A stretch of DNA of 64,000 nt from Bacteroides eggerthii (lineage in GTDB: Bacteria; Bacteroidota; Bacteroidia; Bacteroidales; Bacteroidaceae): assembly GCF_025146565.1 (NCBI RefSeq), contig NZ_CP102258.1, positions 1,830,001 through 1,894,000 of the forward strand. Reading direction: 5' to 3'. The translations under genes and the position numbers were made by a program. Positions 50,864 to 61,749 of this stretch are shown here, piece after piece. The notes beneath the pieces are model-generated. The model was not told the origin of the DNA, ran no database searches, and was given only the letters and a program-made list of their open reading frames with translations. The stretch's first letter is position 1. Every line of letters begins with the position of its first letter.

Positions 50864-52956
50864 TTCTTTATTCCGTTTCTGATTAATAGTGCATCTATGG
50901 TCGGTTCTTGTCCGCGGAAACGTTTGTAGAGCGTCATGGGATGTTCCGTACCTCCTTTCGACAGGATATTCCGGCGGAAAGAATCGGCTACTTCCGGGTT
51001 GAAAATGCCGCGTTGCTTGAACAGCGAGAAAGCATCTGCATCCAGTACTTCCGCCCATTTATAGCTGTAATATCCGGCAGAATATCCACCTGCAAAGATA
51101 TGCGAGAACTGGGTGCTCATACAAGTCTCTTCCACAACAGGGAGTATTTGCGCTTTTTCCCAAGCCTTCTTTTCGTAGGCTTTGGCATCCCCCTCAAACG
51201 GGGTGTTGCGTGTGTACCATGCCATGTCCAGCAATCCGAAGCTCACTTGGCGCAGGCAGGCATAAGCTACGTTGAAGTTCGATGAGTCTACAATGCGCTG
51301 CACCAGTTCGTCAGGGATGAGTTCGCCGGTCTGGTAATGGCGGGCAAAGGTGTGTAGGAACTCTTTTTCAATGGCAAAGTTTTCCATGAACTGGGAAGGC
51401 AGTTCTACAAAGTCCCAATAAACATTTGTACCGCTTAAACTTTCGTAAGTGGAGTTGGCAAACATCTCGTGCAGGCTGTGTCCGAACTCGTGCAGGAAAG
51501 TTTCCACTTCGTCGAAAGTCAGTAGGGCGGGCTTGTTCTGTGTGGGCTTGGTGAAGTTCATCACGATAGACACGTGCGGACGGCTGTTTTCGCCGCTTTT
51601 CTCATCTATCCACTGCCCTTTGTAGCTCGTCATCCATGCACCGGAGCGTTTTCCGGCTCTGGGATGAAAGTCCGTATAGAGTACGGCAAGATATGTGCCG
51701 TCTTTATCAAACACTTCGTAGGCTTCCACATCCTTGTGATAGACGGGGATGTCAGGATTCTTCTTGAATGTGATGCCGTACAACCTGCTTGCCAGTCCGA
51801 ATACCCCTTCTTTTACTTTGCTTAGCTCAAAGTAGGGGCGAAGCATTTCATCATTAATGTTGAATTTCCGGTCTTTCAGTTTTTGAGAATAGTAACTCCA
51901 GTCCCATGGCATAAGGTTGAAGTTTTCTCCTTCTTCGCTACGTGCCAGTGCCTGCACTTCAGCATATTCTTTTTGTGCGGCGGGTGTATATGCTTCCAGC
52001 AGTTGGTTCAGCAGTTTGTATACGGCGTCGCTGTTTTGTGCCATTCGTTCTTTCAGGTTGTATTCGGCAAAGTTGTCGTAGCCCAGCAATTGGGCAATTT
52101 CCATGCGGACGTTGGCAATTTTCTTTACGATTTCCAAATTGTTGCAGGCATTGTCGTGCGTGCATTTTGTATTATATGCCATGTAGAGTTTGCGGCGCAG
52201 TTCGCGGTTGTCGGCATACGTCATGAAAGGGCTGTAACTTGGGGCATGCAGGGTGAATACCCAACCTTTCACTCCTTTTTCCTGCGCTGTTTCTGCGGCG
52301 GCATCAACGGCGCTTTCGGGCAGACCGGACAATTGTGACTTATCGGTCAGTGCCAGTTGGTAGTCGTTTGTCTCTTTCAGGGCATTTTCACTGAATTGCA
52401 GCGTCAGCAGGCTTAGCTCTTTGCATAAGCTGCGGTACTTTTCTTTGGCATCTCCTTGCAGGTTTGCTCCGTTGCGGACAAAACCGGTGTAGATGTCTTC
52501 CAGTAACTTGGATTGTTCCGGAGTAAGTTTGTTTTTGTCTGTCAGCTCATATACGGCTTTGATGCGGGCAAATAGCTTTTCGTTGAGGCTGATGTTATTC
52601 TCATGTTCGCTCATCAGCGGCATGATTTCCCGGGCAAGTTCCTGCAATTCATCGCTGGTTTCGGCGCTGAGCAGATTGCCGAATACGGTATTTACACGCT
52701 GCAATAGTTCTCCGGACTTTTCGTAAGGCACTATTGTGTTTTCAAAAGTCGGAGTGGCAGTATTATTGATGATAGCATCTATCTCTGCATTTTGCCGGCG
52801 GATGCCTTCGTGTATGGCAGGTGCATAATGTTCAGTCTTTATCAGATTGAAAGGAACAGTTCCGTACGGAGTTGAATACTTTTCAAAGAAAGGGTTTGAG
52901 GCTTGTATCATGGTCATAAAACAAAGTAATATTAGTGTAAGTTTAAATCTTGTCAT
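50860..52956 (-). CDS. dcp: M3 family peptidase (dipeptidyl carboxypeptidase type)
   Basis: The protein has 698 residues with a signal peptide (MTMIQASNP). The zinc motif HEFGHSLHEMF lies in the last third, followed by the Glu-containing helix. GYYSYKWAEVLDADAF is the conserved C-terminal substrate region. Probably periplasmic; releases dipeptides from peptide C-termini. The family also includes oligopeptidase A, so the symbol is by resemblance. Confidence 0.9.
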   Translation of the reverse strand: MTRFKLTLILLCFMTMIQASNPFFEKYSTPYGTVPFNLIKTEHYAPAIHEGIRRQNAEIDAIINNTATPTFENTIVPYEKSGELLQRVNTVFGNLLSAETSDELQELAREIMPLMSEHENNISLNEKLFARIKAVYELTDKNKLTPEQSKLLEDIYTGFVRNGANLQGDAKEKYRSLCKELSLLTLQFSENALKETNDYQLALTDKSQLSGLPESAVDAAAETAQEKGVKGWVFTLHAPSYSPFMTYADNRELRRKLYMAYNTKCTHDNACNNLEIVKKIANVRMEIAQLLGYDNFAEYNLKERMAQNSDAVYKLLNQLLEAYTPAAQKEYAEVQALARSEEGENFNLMPWDWSYYSQKLKDRKFNINDEMLRPYFELSKVKEGVFGLASRLYGITFKKNPDIPVYHKDVEAYEVFDKDGTYLAVLYTDFHPRAGKRSGAWMTSYKGQWIDEKSGENSRPHVSIVMNFTKPTQNKPALLTFDEVETFLHEFGHSLHEMFANSTYESLSGTNVYWDFVELPSQFMENFAIEKEFLHTFARHYQTGELIPDELVQRIVDSSNFNVAYACLRQVSFGLLDMAWYTRNTPFEGDAKAYEKKAWEKAQILPVVEETCMSTQFSHIFAGGYSAGYYSYKWAEVLDADAFSLFKQRGIFNPEVADSFRRNILSKGGTEHPMTLYKRFRGQEPTIDALLIRNGIKK

Positions 52957-52999
52957 ATACCTATTTATAGAAAAAAATAATTTAATTGCAAATGTGCAA

Positions 53000-53039
53000 A
53001 AAAAATAGGCGACTTCATAAAAGAAGCCGCCTATTTTTT
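53000..53039. terminator. terminator of gap
   Basis: AAAAAATAGGCGACTTC (53000-53016) pairs with GAAGCCGCCTATTTTTT (53023-53039) with one mismatch. It is effective on both strands; 20 bp from the gap stop. Confidence 0.85.
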
Positions 53040-53058
53040 ATTATTTTCTAACTGTATA

Positions 53059-54114
<1,056 letters not shown>

Positions 54115-54210
54115 TCAAACTTTTTCTGCATTTCTTTTACGAATTGCGGTGCAAAAGTAAGAAAATGTTTTTATATTCGTATCCAAAATCATAATTAAAT
54201 AATTGAAAAG

Positions 54211-54645
54211 ATGGGAAAAAGTTCATTTTTACAGGAATTTAAGGCTTTTGCCATGAAAGGCAATGTGGTCGATATGGCTGTCGGTGTCATCATCGGAGGT
54301 GCGTTTGGCAAGATTGTATCCTCTGTTGTGGCTGATGTGATTATGCCTCCTTTGGGTTTGCTGATAGGGGGTGTGAATTTCACCGATTTAAAATGGGTGA
54401 TGAAGCCTGCTGAAGTGGTGGACGGCAAGGAGATAGCCGCTGTAACGCTGAATTACGGTAATTTCTTGCAGGCCACTTTCGACTTTCTCATTATCGCTTT
54501 CTCTATTTTTATGTTTATTAAGCTGATAACCAAGCTGACCGAGAAGAAAAAGGCAGAAGAACCTGCCACACCGCCGGCACCACCTGCACCCACTAAGGAA
54601 GAAGTGTTGCTCACCGAGATTCGTGACATTTTGAAAGAAAAATAA
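54211..54645 (+). CDS. mscL: large-conductance mechanosensitive channel
   Basis: The protein has 144 residues. N-terminal [20 protein letters not shown] is the hallmark of MscL TM1; TM2 is [16 protein letters not shown]. The Pro/Ala-rich linker and charged C-terminal helix are normal. Emergency valve in the inner membrane on hypo-osmotic shock. A terminator follows (54687-54728). Confidence 0.95.
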   Translation: MGKSSFLQEFKAFAMKGNVVDMAVGVIIGGAFGKIVSSVVADVIMPPLGLLIGGVNFTDLKWVMKPAEVVDGKEIAAVTLNYGNFLQATFDFLIIAFSIFMFIKLITKLTEKKKAEEPATPPAPPAPTKEEVLLTEIRDILKEK

Positions 54646-54686
54646 TTCTCGACTGCCCGTTGGTATAAGGGCTGTCTGCAAAATGT

Positions 54687-54728
54687 AAATATCCTTGGAA
54701 GATGATCAGATTTCTTCCAAGGATATTT
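54687..54728 (+). terminator. terminator of mscL
   Basis: AAATATCCTTGGAAGA (54687-54702) pairs perfectly with TCTTCCAAGGATATTT (54713-54728), followed by ATATTTGTG. Confidence 0.85.
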
Positions 54729-54775
54729 ATATTTGTGACTTTGTAATAATTTTATGGGTGGAGCCTGAAGCGTTC

Positions 54776-55951
54776 TCACTTTATCAGTTCTTTCATTTTT
54801 GCTTTCAGCGAACCTTTACCGTAGCCTGCCCATATATGTTGCACCTTTCCTTCAGGCGAAATCATTACATAGTGAGGGATGCCTTTTACTTGATAGCTGG
54901 CTCCGAGTTTGGTGCTTCCTTTGCGGAGTTCATTCCATTGGTTACCTTTCAATTGTTTTTCGGCTATAAACTTTTTCCATTCGTCTTTGGGATCTTGACT
55001 GATGCTTATCACTTCCATCCTGCCTTTATACATTTCGGTGATCTCTTCCATTTCGGGAAGCGATTGTACACATGGACCGCATCCCTGACTCCAGAAATCC
55101 AATAAAATATATTTGCCTTTGAACTCGGTCAAGTGGCGGACATTTCCATCCAAATCGTATAAATCACCATCTACCATTTCATCACCCACGTTCACTTCTT
55201 CCGGCAGATTTAAATAAGCAGTAATAAGCTGTCCTGTTTCGGTCTGCTTGTCGGCTTCGGACATGCGTGTGTAGAGCGAACGGATTAAGTCTTGATTGCC
55301 AAATTTCTGATTGTATTGCAAAAAGGAGCAAAAGAGTTGATATTTGTCCAGCCATACAGGCGTAATCGGAGCTTTTTTCATGTAGTTCAGTTCGGCCATG
55401 TAGACAAGGCTGTCCAATGGATTGCGCAATGCACGCAAGGAATCTATCTTTTTCCAGTCAAGACCTTGTTCTTTTTCAAGCCGAAACAGGTCATATTCCT
55501 GAGCCGTCCATTGCATAATGCGTTTTCTTTCTGAGGAGCATAAAGCCATAAAATCATTGGATGCTTTTTGCTGGGGTATGTCACTGCTGACGTTCCATAA
55601 AGGAAGGAGACGGTCGTTTCCTGTTATGTGGATGTATTTTCCGGATTGTATCCATACATTCAGCAACATGCCGGGGAATCCTTTGTCATTGGATAGTAAG
55701 AATAATTTTTTAGGGGTTACACCGCTGATAGTATCTTGGAAAGAGAATTTTCCGTTGATTACTGTATCTTTTTGGATGGTTGTGAGTAGATTTCCGTTTT
55801 CTTTCAATAGTAGAATTACCGTACTGTCCGGTACATTCGTCAGCTCTCCTTGCATAAGAAATTCACCTTCGGGCACTTTGGGGGTAGAGGAACAACCAGC
55901 CAACAGTCCTCCTGTCAGCAGGAAACAGATAGTCATAATACGTCCTTTCAT
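54776..55951 (-). CDS. TlpA/ResA-like thioredoxin-fold lipoprotein with DUF4369-like N-terminus
   Basis: The protein has 391 residues. Lipobox GGLLAGC; an N-terminal DUF4369-like beta domain (about 30-130); a helical middle; and a C-terminal thioredoxin domain with the redox site WSQGCGPC (residues near 285). Likely a periplasmic disulfide-handling enzyme. The family is expanded in Bacteroides; no specific partner can be inferred. It is just left of the capsule locus. Confidence 0.88.
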   Translation of the reverse strand: MKGRIMTICFLLTGGLLAGCSSTPKVPEGEFLMQGELTNVPDSTVILLLKENGNLLTTIQKDTVINGKFSFQDTISGVTPKKLFLLSNDKGFPGMLLNVWIQSGKYIHITGNDRLLPLWNVSSDIPQQKASNDFMALCSSERKRIMQWTAQEYDLFRLEKEQGLDWKKIDSLRALRNPLDSLVYMAELNYMKKAPITPVWLDKYQLFCSFLQYNQKFGNQDLIRSLYTRMSEADKQTETGQLITAYLNLPEEVNVGDEMVDGDLYDLDGNVRHLTEFKGKYILLDFWSQGCGPCVQSLPEMEEITEMYKGRMEVISISQDPKDEWKKFIAEKQLKGNQWNELRKGSTKLGASYQVKGIPHYVMISPEGKVQHIWAGYGKGSLKAKMKELIK

Positions 55952-56238
55952 TTTGTCGGTTTTTAGTTACACATTATGTTGGCGAAATAATAAAGCTAAA
56001 ACCTTGATTTTTACAAATACTATATCCCCAAACTCGTATGCAATATTCGTAAAATTTTTAGTCATCTGCAAGCAAATGGTAGGAAATTTGATTAACAATC
56101 AGGATAATGACTGTTTTTGAAACTTTTTCTGATTTTTCCAACTTAAAGATTGTTGGAATTCCATGTATAATTAGATTAAAGTATGATTGGAAAATAAATG
56201 TGCAATAGCTTGTTCTTAGAAGAGTCTGAAGAACGTAG

Positions 56239-56475
56239 AAAGTGTTTTTTAAACGTTCGTTTAATGTTCGCAAAGATAAGAGGTATTTTTGAAATGAACA
56301 AAGTGTTTAATAAAAATATTATCTCTGTTATTACAATGTAGGGTTTAAGTGTTTGTGTATTAGTTAATTATCGTTTTTATATATTATTTGAAGTTTCTAT
56401 CTGTTTTTCTGTATTTCAATAGTTCTCTATTCTGAAATATTGACGTTTTTTAAACGAACGTTTAAAAAACACTTT
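56239..56475. promoter_or_regulatory. invertible promoter segment of the capsule operon
   Basis: A perfect 26-bp inverted repeat (56239-56264 and 56450-56475) bounds 237 bp. The repeat contains AAACGTTCGT, which matches the ARACGTWCGT core I recall for Mpi-flipped capsule promoters of B. fragilis. The promoter inside points left (see 56271-56302), so the capsule operon is in its OFF orientation in this sequence. The invertase need not be nearby. Confidence 0.92.
56271..56302 (-). promoter_or_regulatory. promoter inside the capsule invertible segment, pointing left
   Basis: On the minus strand TATCTTTG (plus-strand CAAAGATA, 56271-56278) and TTTG (plus-strand CAAA, 56299-56302) are exact -7 and -33 boxes with 20 nt between. 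It reads away from upxY. Confidence 0.85.
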
Positions 56476-56613
56476 TTGCTTTTAACTCATTCGTTTGCAA
56501 TGCTTTATAGACGCTAAACTAACATCGTACGGTTTGAATGGTCAGAAATGTCCCGTTCAAACCGCGAAGCGCACCCTAACCCGAAGGATTCCTTTAAATT
56601 ATATTACTTTTAA

Positions 56614-57147
56614 GTGTCTGAAACACAGAAATATTGGTTTGCTGCCCGCACTCGTGACAAGCAGGAGTTTGCCATATGCAAATCCCTTTCCCGGTTGAAG
56701 TCTGAGGAGCATTTGGATGTCGATTATTACCTTCCCACCCGTATTGTGGTTTCCCAGTTGAAGTACCGCCGCAAGCGCAGTGAAGTCCCTGTCATCCGCA
56801 ATCTGGTCTTTATCCGTACCACCAAGCAGACGGCCTGCGACCTTTCCAATGTCTATGGCGTGCGTCTTTTCTATATGAAAGACCTCTTCACCCGTTCCAT
56901 GCTTGTGGTTCCGGACAAACAGATGTCCGATTTCATGTTCGTGATGGACCTGAATCCCGACGGTGTCAGCTTCGACAATGTCTCCCTTGTTGTAGGCGAC
57001 AGGGTGCGTGTTGTCAAGGGCGATCTCACCGGTGTTGAAGGCGAGGTTGCCACAAATGCCAACAGGACGTATGTCGTTATCCGTATCAAGGACATCCTGA
57101 CCGCAAGTGTCAAGGTTCCCAAATCTTATTTGAAGATAATCAAGTAA
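56614..57147 (+). CDS. upxY: UpxY-family antiterminator
   Basis: The protein is 177 residues from GTG 56614. NusG-like N-domain (WFAARTRDKQEFAICKSL), then a KOW-type C-terminal domain (GDRVRVVKGDLTGVEGEVAT). UpxY proteins act on the leader of their own capsule operon to prevent early termination. It is the first gene after the invertible promoter. Confidence 0.92.
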   Translation: MSETQKYWFAARTRDKQEFAICKSLSRLKSEEHLDVDYYLPTRIVVSQLKYRRKRSEVPVIRNLVFIRTTKQTACDLSNVYGVRLFYMKDLFTRSMLVVPDKQMSDFMFVMDLNPDGVSFDNVSLVVGDRVRVVKGDLTGVEGEVATNANRTYVVIRIKDILTASVKVPKSYLKIIK

Positions 57148-57202
57148 TAATTCAAACATTGTTTTCAAGAAACAATAATATTCCATCAAAATCCCTTTCT
57201 CA

Positions 57203-57685
57203 ATGAATAATTTGACTTCTCGCGCTCTTGAGCTCCAGCGTTTGGCTCACGAGCTGATTTATCTTGGTGTAGACGGTGAGCCTATCTATTCAGACACCTT
57301 TTGCCGTTTGAATAAGGATGTCCTTCTGCAGTGCGATTCTCTTTTCTTGCTCCGGGGTAGCACCTCCGATGAAGAGGCCAATCTCTGTCTGGCTCTCCTT
57401 TTAGGTTATAATGCCACGATTTATGACTACGGTAATAAGGAGCGTAATAAGCAGTCTGTGCTTGATCGTGCTTTTGAGGTGCTCGAACAGCTTCCCGCCT
57501 CCTTGCTGAAAGTGCGCTTGCTCACTTATTGCTATGGTGAGGTCTATGAAGAGGCCCTGCTTCGTGAAGCCCACGAGATAATAGGAAGCTGGGACAATAC
57601 CTCACTGTCCTCCGGACAGGCCGAGATCATTGAAGAGCTTCGTAACATTGAGGAGAACCCTTATCCTTACGAAGTGATAGAATAG
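57203..57685 (+). CDS. upxZ: UpxZ-family inhibitor of other capsule operons
   Basis: The protein has 160 residues. RALELQRLAHELIYLGVDGE and LCLALLLGYNATIYDYGNKE are typical of UpxZ. Known UpxZ proteins inhibit UpxY of other capsule loci, giving hierarchy between capsules. Position after upxY is as expected. The gap is 55 bp. Confidence 0.9.
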   Translation: MNNLTSRALELQRLAHELIYLGVDGEPIYSDTFCRLNKDVLLQCDSLFLLRGSTSDEEANLCLALLLGYNATIYDYGNKERNKQSVLDRAFEVLEQLPASLLKVRLLTYCYGEVYEEALLREAHEIIGSWDNTSLSSGQAEIIEELRNIEENPYPYEVIE

Positions 57686-57722
57686 GAAGAAAATAGAACT
57701 AAACTAAGACTTTTATATTTTT

Positions 57723-58358
57723 ATGGAACCAATTGAGAAGGATGATCATTTCATTCCCGACGGAATGAATGCCTTTGAGCGTAACGTAAAGCGCATCGGC
57801 GACTGTATTCTGGCCCTTGGCGCGCTCATTGTTTTTTCTCCTTTATTTTTACTCTGTTATATAGCGGTGAAGCGTGAAGACGGTGGTCCCGCTATCTTCA
57901 AGCAGGAGCGTATCGGGCGTTTCGGTCGTCCTTTCAACATCTATAAGTTTCGCAGTATGAAGCTGGACGCTGAGAAGCATGGCCCGGCCCTGTATGCCGG
58001 TGAGGGAGACTCCCGTATGACTAAAGTAGGCCGTTTTCTTCGCGACCACCACTTGGATGAGCTTCCCCAGCTTTGGAACGTGTTCTGTGGTGATATGGCC
58101 TTTATCGGTCCCCGTCCCGAACGTCAGTTCTTTATCGACCAAATAATGAAGGAGGATCCTCGCTATCGTTATTTGTTCCAGATCCGTCCGGGCGTCACAT
58201 CGTATGCCACTCTTTACAATGGCTATACCGATACTTTGGAGAAAATGCTCCGCCGTCTGCGTTACGATTTGTTCTATCTGGAACACCGTTCTTGGGGCTT
58301 TGACATCAAGATACTTTTTATGACGTTTATGAATATAGTGTTCGGGAAGAAATTCTAA
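57723..58358 (+). CDS. undecaprenyl-phosphate sugar-1-phosphate transferase
   Basis: The protein has 211 residues. One N-terminal membrane segment (ILALGALIVFSPLFLLCYIA) precedes the bacterial sugar-transferase domain, with FKQERIGRFGRPFNIYKFRSM and DELPQLWNVFCGDMAFIGPR (the DELPQLWNV and GPRPE motifs). It transfers the first sugar phosphate to the lipid carrier. It is of the short WcaJ/WbaP type with only the catalytic half. Confidence 0.92.
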   Translation: MEPIEKDDHFIPDGMNAFERNVKRIGDCILALGALIVFSPLFLLCYIAVKREDGGPAIFKQERIGRFGRPFNIYKFRSMKLDAEKHGPALYAGEGDSRMTKVGRFLRDHHLDELPQLWNVFCGDMAFIGPRPERQFFIDQIMKEDPRYRYLFQIRPGVTSYATLYNGYTDTLEKMLRRLRYDLFYLEHRSWGFDIKILFMTFMNIVFGKKF

Positions 58359-58569
58359 ACTATTTTCCGGGATAAGCAGAATCCTGTTAGGAAGTCTCGA
58401 TATTTGTGTTTTTTTGTAACTTAGTTTTTGGACGCGGTAGTGTTTACTATTTTATAATATTTGCTTGTATTCATTCTTTTCTGCATGTATAGTATATATT
58501 TATTTATAGTTGCGTAACTATTGCTTTTCATACTTGTGTGTTATTCTTAAGATGTTTTTTTGTTATCAA

Positions 58570-59922
58570 ATGACTTTAAGGTTAAAAAGAAACGGACAAT
58601 CTAATTTATCTCAGACTGTTAAGCGTAATATTATAATGTCAATAGGAATTAAGACTGTTGGTGTTTTTGTATCTTTATTTATTGTACCTATTACGTTAGG
58701 ATATTTGTCGGAAGAAGAATATGGAATATGGCTGACCTTGTCATCTATGCTGGCATGGATTGTTTTTTTTGATATAGGGCTAACGAACGGATTGCGTAAT
58801 AAACTTACAGAAGCTTTGGCTGTCAAGGATAATGAACGTGCAAAAATATATCTAAGTACCACGCTTTTCCTATTGGTGAGTTTGATGTTTGTATTGCTCG
58901 TAATATTTGGACTATGTTGTGGCTTTATAGATTGGCAAACAGTTTTCAATTCAAAAACTATTTCATTAGAAACATTAGGAAAAGTTGCATTTTATACTAT
59001 TACTTTTTTCTGTATCCAATTTGCCTTAAAAGTTGTTACTGCACTTTTCTATGCAACACAGTGTGCGGCTATTGCCGACTTTCTGAATATGCTTGGCTCT
59101 TTGGGGGCTTTGATTGTGATTTGGTTATTAACGTTAGTAACTCCTAAAGGTAATTTACTAGCTATTGCTTTAACATTTTCGATTGTTCCGGTTGTGGTTT
59201 TAATGATAGCCTATATTATCGTTTTTGGGGGTAAATATAGAAGTATAAGTCCATCTGTTAAGTATATAAAATTTAAATATACTAAGGATCTTGTAGGCCT
59301 TGGTATTAAGTTTTTTATCGTTCAAGCTGCAGCTTTAATTCTTTTTACAACTTCAAACTTTATTATAACTCAACTTTTTGGTCCTTCGGAAGTAACTATG
59401 TATAACATAGCATTTAAGTATTTTTCAATAGCAACGATGGCTTTTACTGTTTTGATGGCTCCCATGTGGAATGCTTATACAGAAGCCTATGTTAGAGGAG
59501 ACTATATTTGGATGAGGAATGCTTTTCATAAAACTTTGTTGATTTGGGGAAGTATTGTACTTTGTTCAGTGTTAATGTTAGTCTTTTCTAGATGGGCATA
59601 TGAATTATGGGTTGGTGTGAAAGTGGCTAGTCAGATTCCAATTTCTTTGTCTATTGGATGTACTCTTTTTGTTACCATAGCAAATTGGGGTAATGTAACA
59701 GCAATGTTGCTAAATGGTATTGGTAAGATTCAAATTCAGTTGATTGTTGGTAGTTTAATGGCTGTATTATATATCCCTTTATCTGTGTTAATGGGTAATT
59801 ATATAGGAGTAGCGGGAGTTTTGTATGCTTTATGCGTTGTATCACTTCCTGGGGCAATACTTGGAATGGTGCAAGTAAACAAAATACTAAATAGGACTGC
59901 TGGAGGAGTTTGGGCTAAATAA
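58570..59922 (+). CDS. Wzx-type polysaccharide flippase
   Basis: 450 residues from ATG 58570; ATG 58552 and TTG 58510 are in frame upstream. There are about 12 hydrophobic segments; the pattern resembles polysaccharide flippases of the MATE/MVF group (GIKTVGVFVSLFIVPITLGY). It moves lipid-linked repeat units across the inner membrane. From here on the genes are markedly AT-rich compared with upxY-57723. Confidence 0.85.
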   Translation: MTLRLKRNGQSNLSQTVKRNIIMSIGIKTVGVFVSLFIVPITLGYLSEEEYGIWLTLSSMLAWIVFFDIGLTNGLRNKLTEALAVKDNERAKIYLSTTLFLLVSLMFVLLVIFGLCCGFIDWQTVFNSKTISLETLGKVAFYTITFFCIQFALKVVTALFYATQCAAIADFLNMLGSLGALIVIWLLTLVTPKGNLLAIALTFSIVPVVVLMIAYIIVFGGKYRSISPSVKYIKFKYTKDLVGLGIKFFIVQAAALILFTTSNFIITQLFGPSEVTMYNIAFKYFSIATMAFTVLMAPMWNAYTEAYVRGDYIWMRNAFHKTLLIWGSIVLCSVLMLVFSRWAYELWVGVKVASQIPISLSIGCTLFVTIANWGNVTAMLLNGIGKIQIQLIVGSLMAVLYIPLSVLMGNYIGVAGVLYALCVVSLPGAILGMVQVNKILNRTAGGVWAK

Positions 59923-59931
59923 TAAGATTGA

Positions 59932-60570
59932 ATGAAACAAGATATATACATATTCGGAGCCGGAGGACTTGGTAAAGAGACAGTATGTCTGTTACAAGAT
60001 TTACCGCAATATAATGTTGTGGCTTTTGTAGATAAAGACGATATCACTCGTACTAGCGTGGTAGCTAATGGTATTCGTTTTCCTATTATAAGTGAAATGG
60101 CATTTGAGAAACGTTGTATGGAAGATAGGCGGGTTTGTGCTGTTATTGCGATAGGGAAGCCAGGTCCTAGATTTAGTGTAGCTCAACGGTTTGGAGATCT
60201 TTGTCTGTTTCCAAATATCATTCATCCTAGTGTAGATTTTGTAGGGCAAGTAAGCCTTGGACGAGGAAATTTGATTGCTCACCATTGTTTCTTTACCGAT
60301 AATATACAAATTGGAGACTTTAATTATTTCAATGTTTTCAATTATGTCGGGCATGATGTTGTTATCGGTAGTTATAATTCAATACTCCCTTCTTGTAATA
60401 TATCGGGATGCGTGACGGTTGGAAATCGAAACCTTATAGGTGCACAAGCATTCATAATTGAAGGGAAACATGTGGGAAATGGCAATTCTATTGGAGCTGG
60501 TAGTGTAGTTTTGAAGCCAATAGAAGATTGTTCCACATGGGTTGGCGTGCCTGCCAAGGAAAAGTTGTGA
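59932..60570 (+). CDS. NeuD/PglD-like sugar O- or N-acetyltransferase
   Basis: The protein has 212 residues. N-terminal Rossmann-like (IFGAGGLGKETVCLLQDL), then a left-handed beta-helix with hexapeptide repeats (IIHPSVDFVGQVSLGRGNLI, VTVGNRNLIGAQAFI). Works together with the aminotransferase downstream to make an acetamido sugar. It starts 10 bp after the flippase. Confidence 0.88.
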   Translation: MKQDIYIFGAGGLGKETVCLLQDLPQYNVVAFVDKDDITRTSVVANGIRFPIISEMAFEKRCMEDRRVCAVIAIGKPGPRFSVAQRFGDLCLFPNIIHPSVDFVGQVSLGRGNLIAHHCFFTDNIQIGDFNYFNVFNYVGHDVVIGSYNSILPSCNISGCVTVGNRNLIGAQAFIIEGKHVGNGNSIGAGSVVLKPIEDCSTWVGVPAKEKL

Positions 60571-60657
60571 ATTTTATAATTTAATTAATAATAAAAAGTT
60601 TAAGTCATCTTGTATATTCTTAAATGGATTACTGGACAGTTTAAACGCTTGTAGCTT

Positions 60658-61749
60658 ATGAAATATCCTGTATACCAGCCATACTTTAATGGCAAGGAGA
60701 AAGAGTTTGTTAACGACTGTATTGATTCGTCATGGATATCATCCAAAGGAAAGTACGTTGAACGTTTTGAGAGAGAATATGCTGATTATATCGGCGTGAA
60801 GTACGCGGCTTCAGTGTGTAATGGTACGATGGCGTTACATTTAGCTCTTATGGCGCTTGGCATTGGAGAGGGAGATGAGGTTATTGTTCCAACATTTACT
60901 TATATTGCTTCGGTTAACACTATTATTTATTGTGGTGCTACTCCTGTTTTTGCAGATTCTGAAAAGGATTATTGGCAATTGGATCCTGCGGGTTTAGAAG
61001 AACTTATAACTCCTCGCACCAAAGCAATCATGCCTGTACATCTCTATGGACATGCTTGTGATATGAAATCAATTTGTGATATTGCTCGAAAATATAAGTT
61101 ATTTGTTCTTGAGGATTGTGCGGAAGCCATTGGTACAACTATCAATGGGCAAAGAGTCGGTTCTTTTGGTGATATATCAGCTTTTAGCTTTTTTGGAAAT
61201 AAAAGTATCACTACTGGCGAAGGCGGGATGGTATTGACAAATGATGAAACACTTTATGGACGTTGTATGCATCTTAAGGGGCAAGGGCTTGCTAAATATC
61301 GTCAATATTGGCATGATATAATTGGGTATAATTATCGAATGACTAATATTTGTGCGGCTATAGGAGTAGCCCAAATGACAACAATAGACAATATTCTTGT
61401 GAGAAAACGTCGAATAGCACAATGGTATAAAAAATATTTGACTACAAAGGTTGAATTTCATGGAGAACGTCAGGGAACACTTAATACTTATTGGATGTGT
61501 TCAATTTTAGTACCCGATTCTAAGGATAGAGATCCATTGAGAGAACATTTGGCTGATGTCGGCATTGAAACTCGCCCTTTATTTTATCCTGTTCATACGA
61601 TGCCTATGTTTAGCACAAAATACAAACGTTTTCCCATAGCAGAAAATATTGCTCATCGTGGAATAAATCTGCCGTCTTATCCCGGATTGAATGAGGGGGA
61701 TGTGCGATTCATTGCGGAACAGGTTAATAATTATTTTTGCAATGATTAA
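60658..61749 (+). CDS. DegT/DnrJ/EryC1/StrS sugar aminotransferase
   Basis: The protein has 363 residues. Family blocks: YAASVCNGTMALHLALMALG, VLEDCAEAIGTTINGQRVGS and FSFFGNKSITTGEGGM, where the lysine of GNK binds PLP. It probably aminates a keto sugar, giving the substrate for the acetyltransferase. The stop overlaps the next start by 8 bp. Confidence 0.92.
   Translation: MKYPVYQPYFNGKEKEFVNDCIDSSWISSKGKYVERFEREYADYIGVKYAASVCNGTMALHLALMALGIGEGDEVIVPTFTYIASVNTIIYCGATPVFADSEKDYWQLDPAGLEELITPRTKAIMPVHLYGHACDMKSICDIARKYKLFVLEDCAEAIGTTINGQRVGSFGDISAFSFFGNKSITTGEGGMVLTNDETLYGRCMHLKGQGLAKYRQYWHDIIGYNYRMTNICAAIGVAQMTTIDNILVRKRRIAQWYKKYLTTKVEFHGERQGTLNTYWMCSILVPDSKDRDPLREHLADVGIETRPLFYPVHTMPMFSTKYKRFPIAENIAHRGINLPSYPGLNEGDVRFIAEQVNNYFCND

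Larger units (their letters stand above)
55952..56613. other. intergenic region upstream of the capsule operon
   Basis: It includes the invertible promoter (56239-56475) and the 5' leader of the capsule operon (56476-56613). In the leader no consensus promoter is visible. Left of the invertible segment no gene is visible. Confidence 0.7.
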
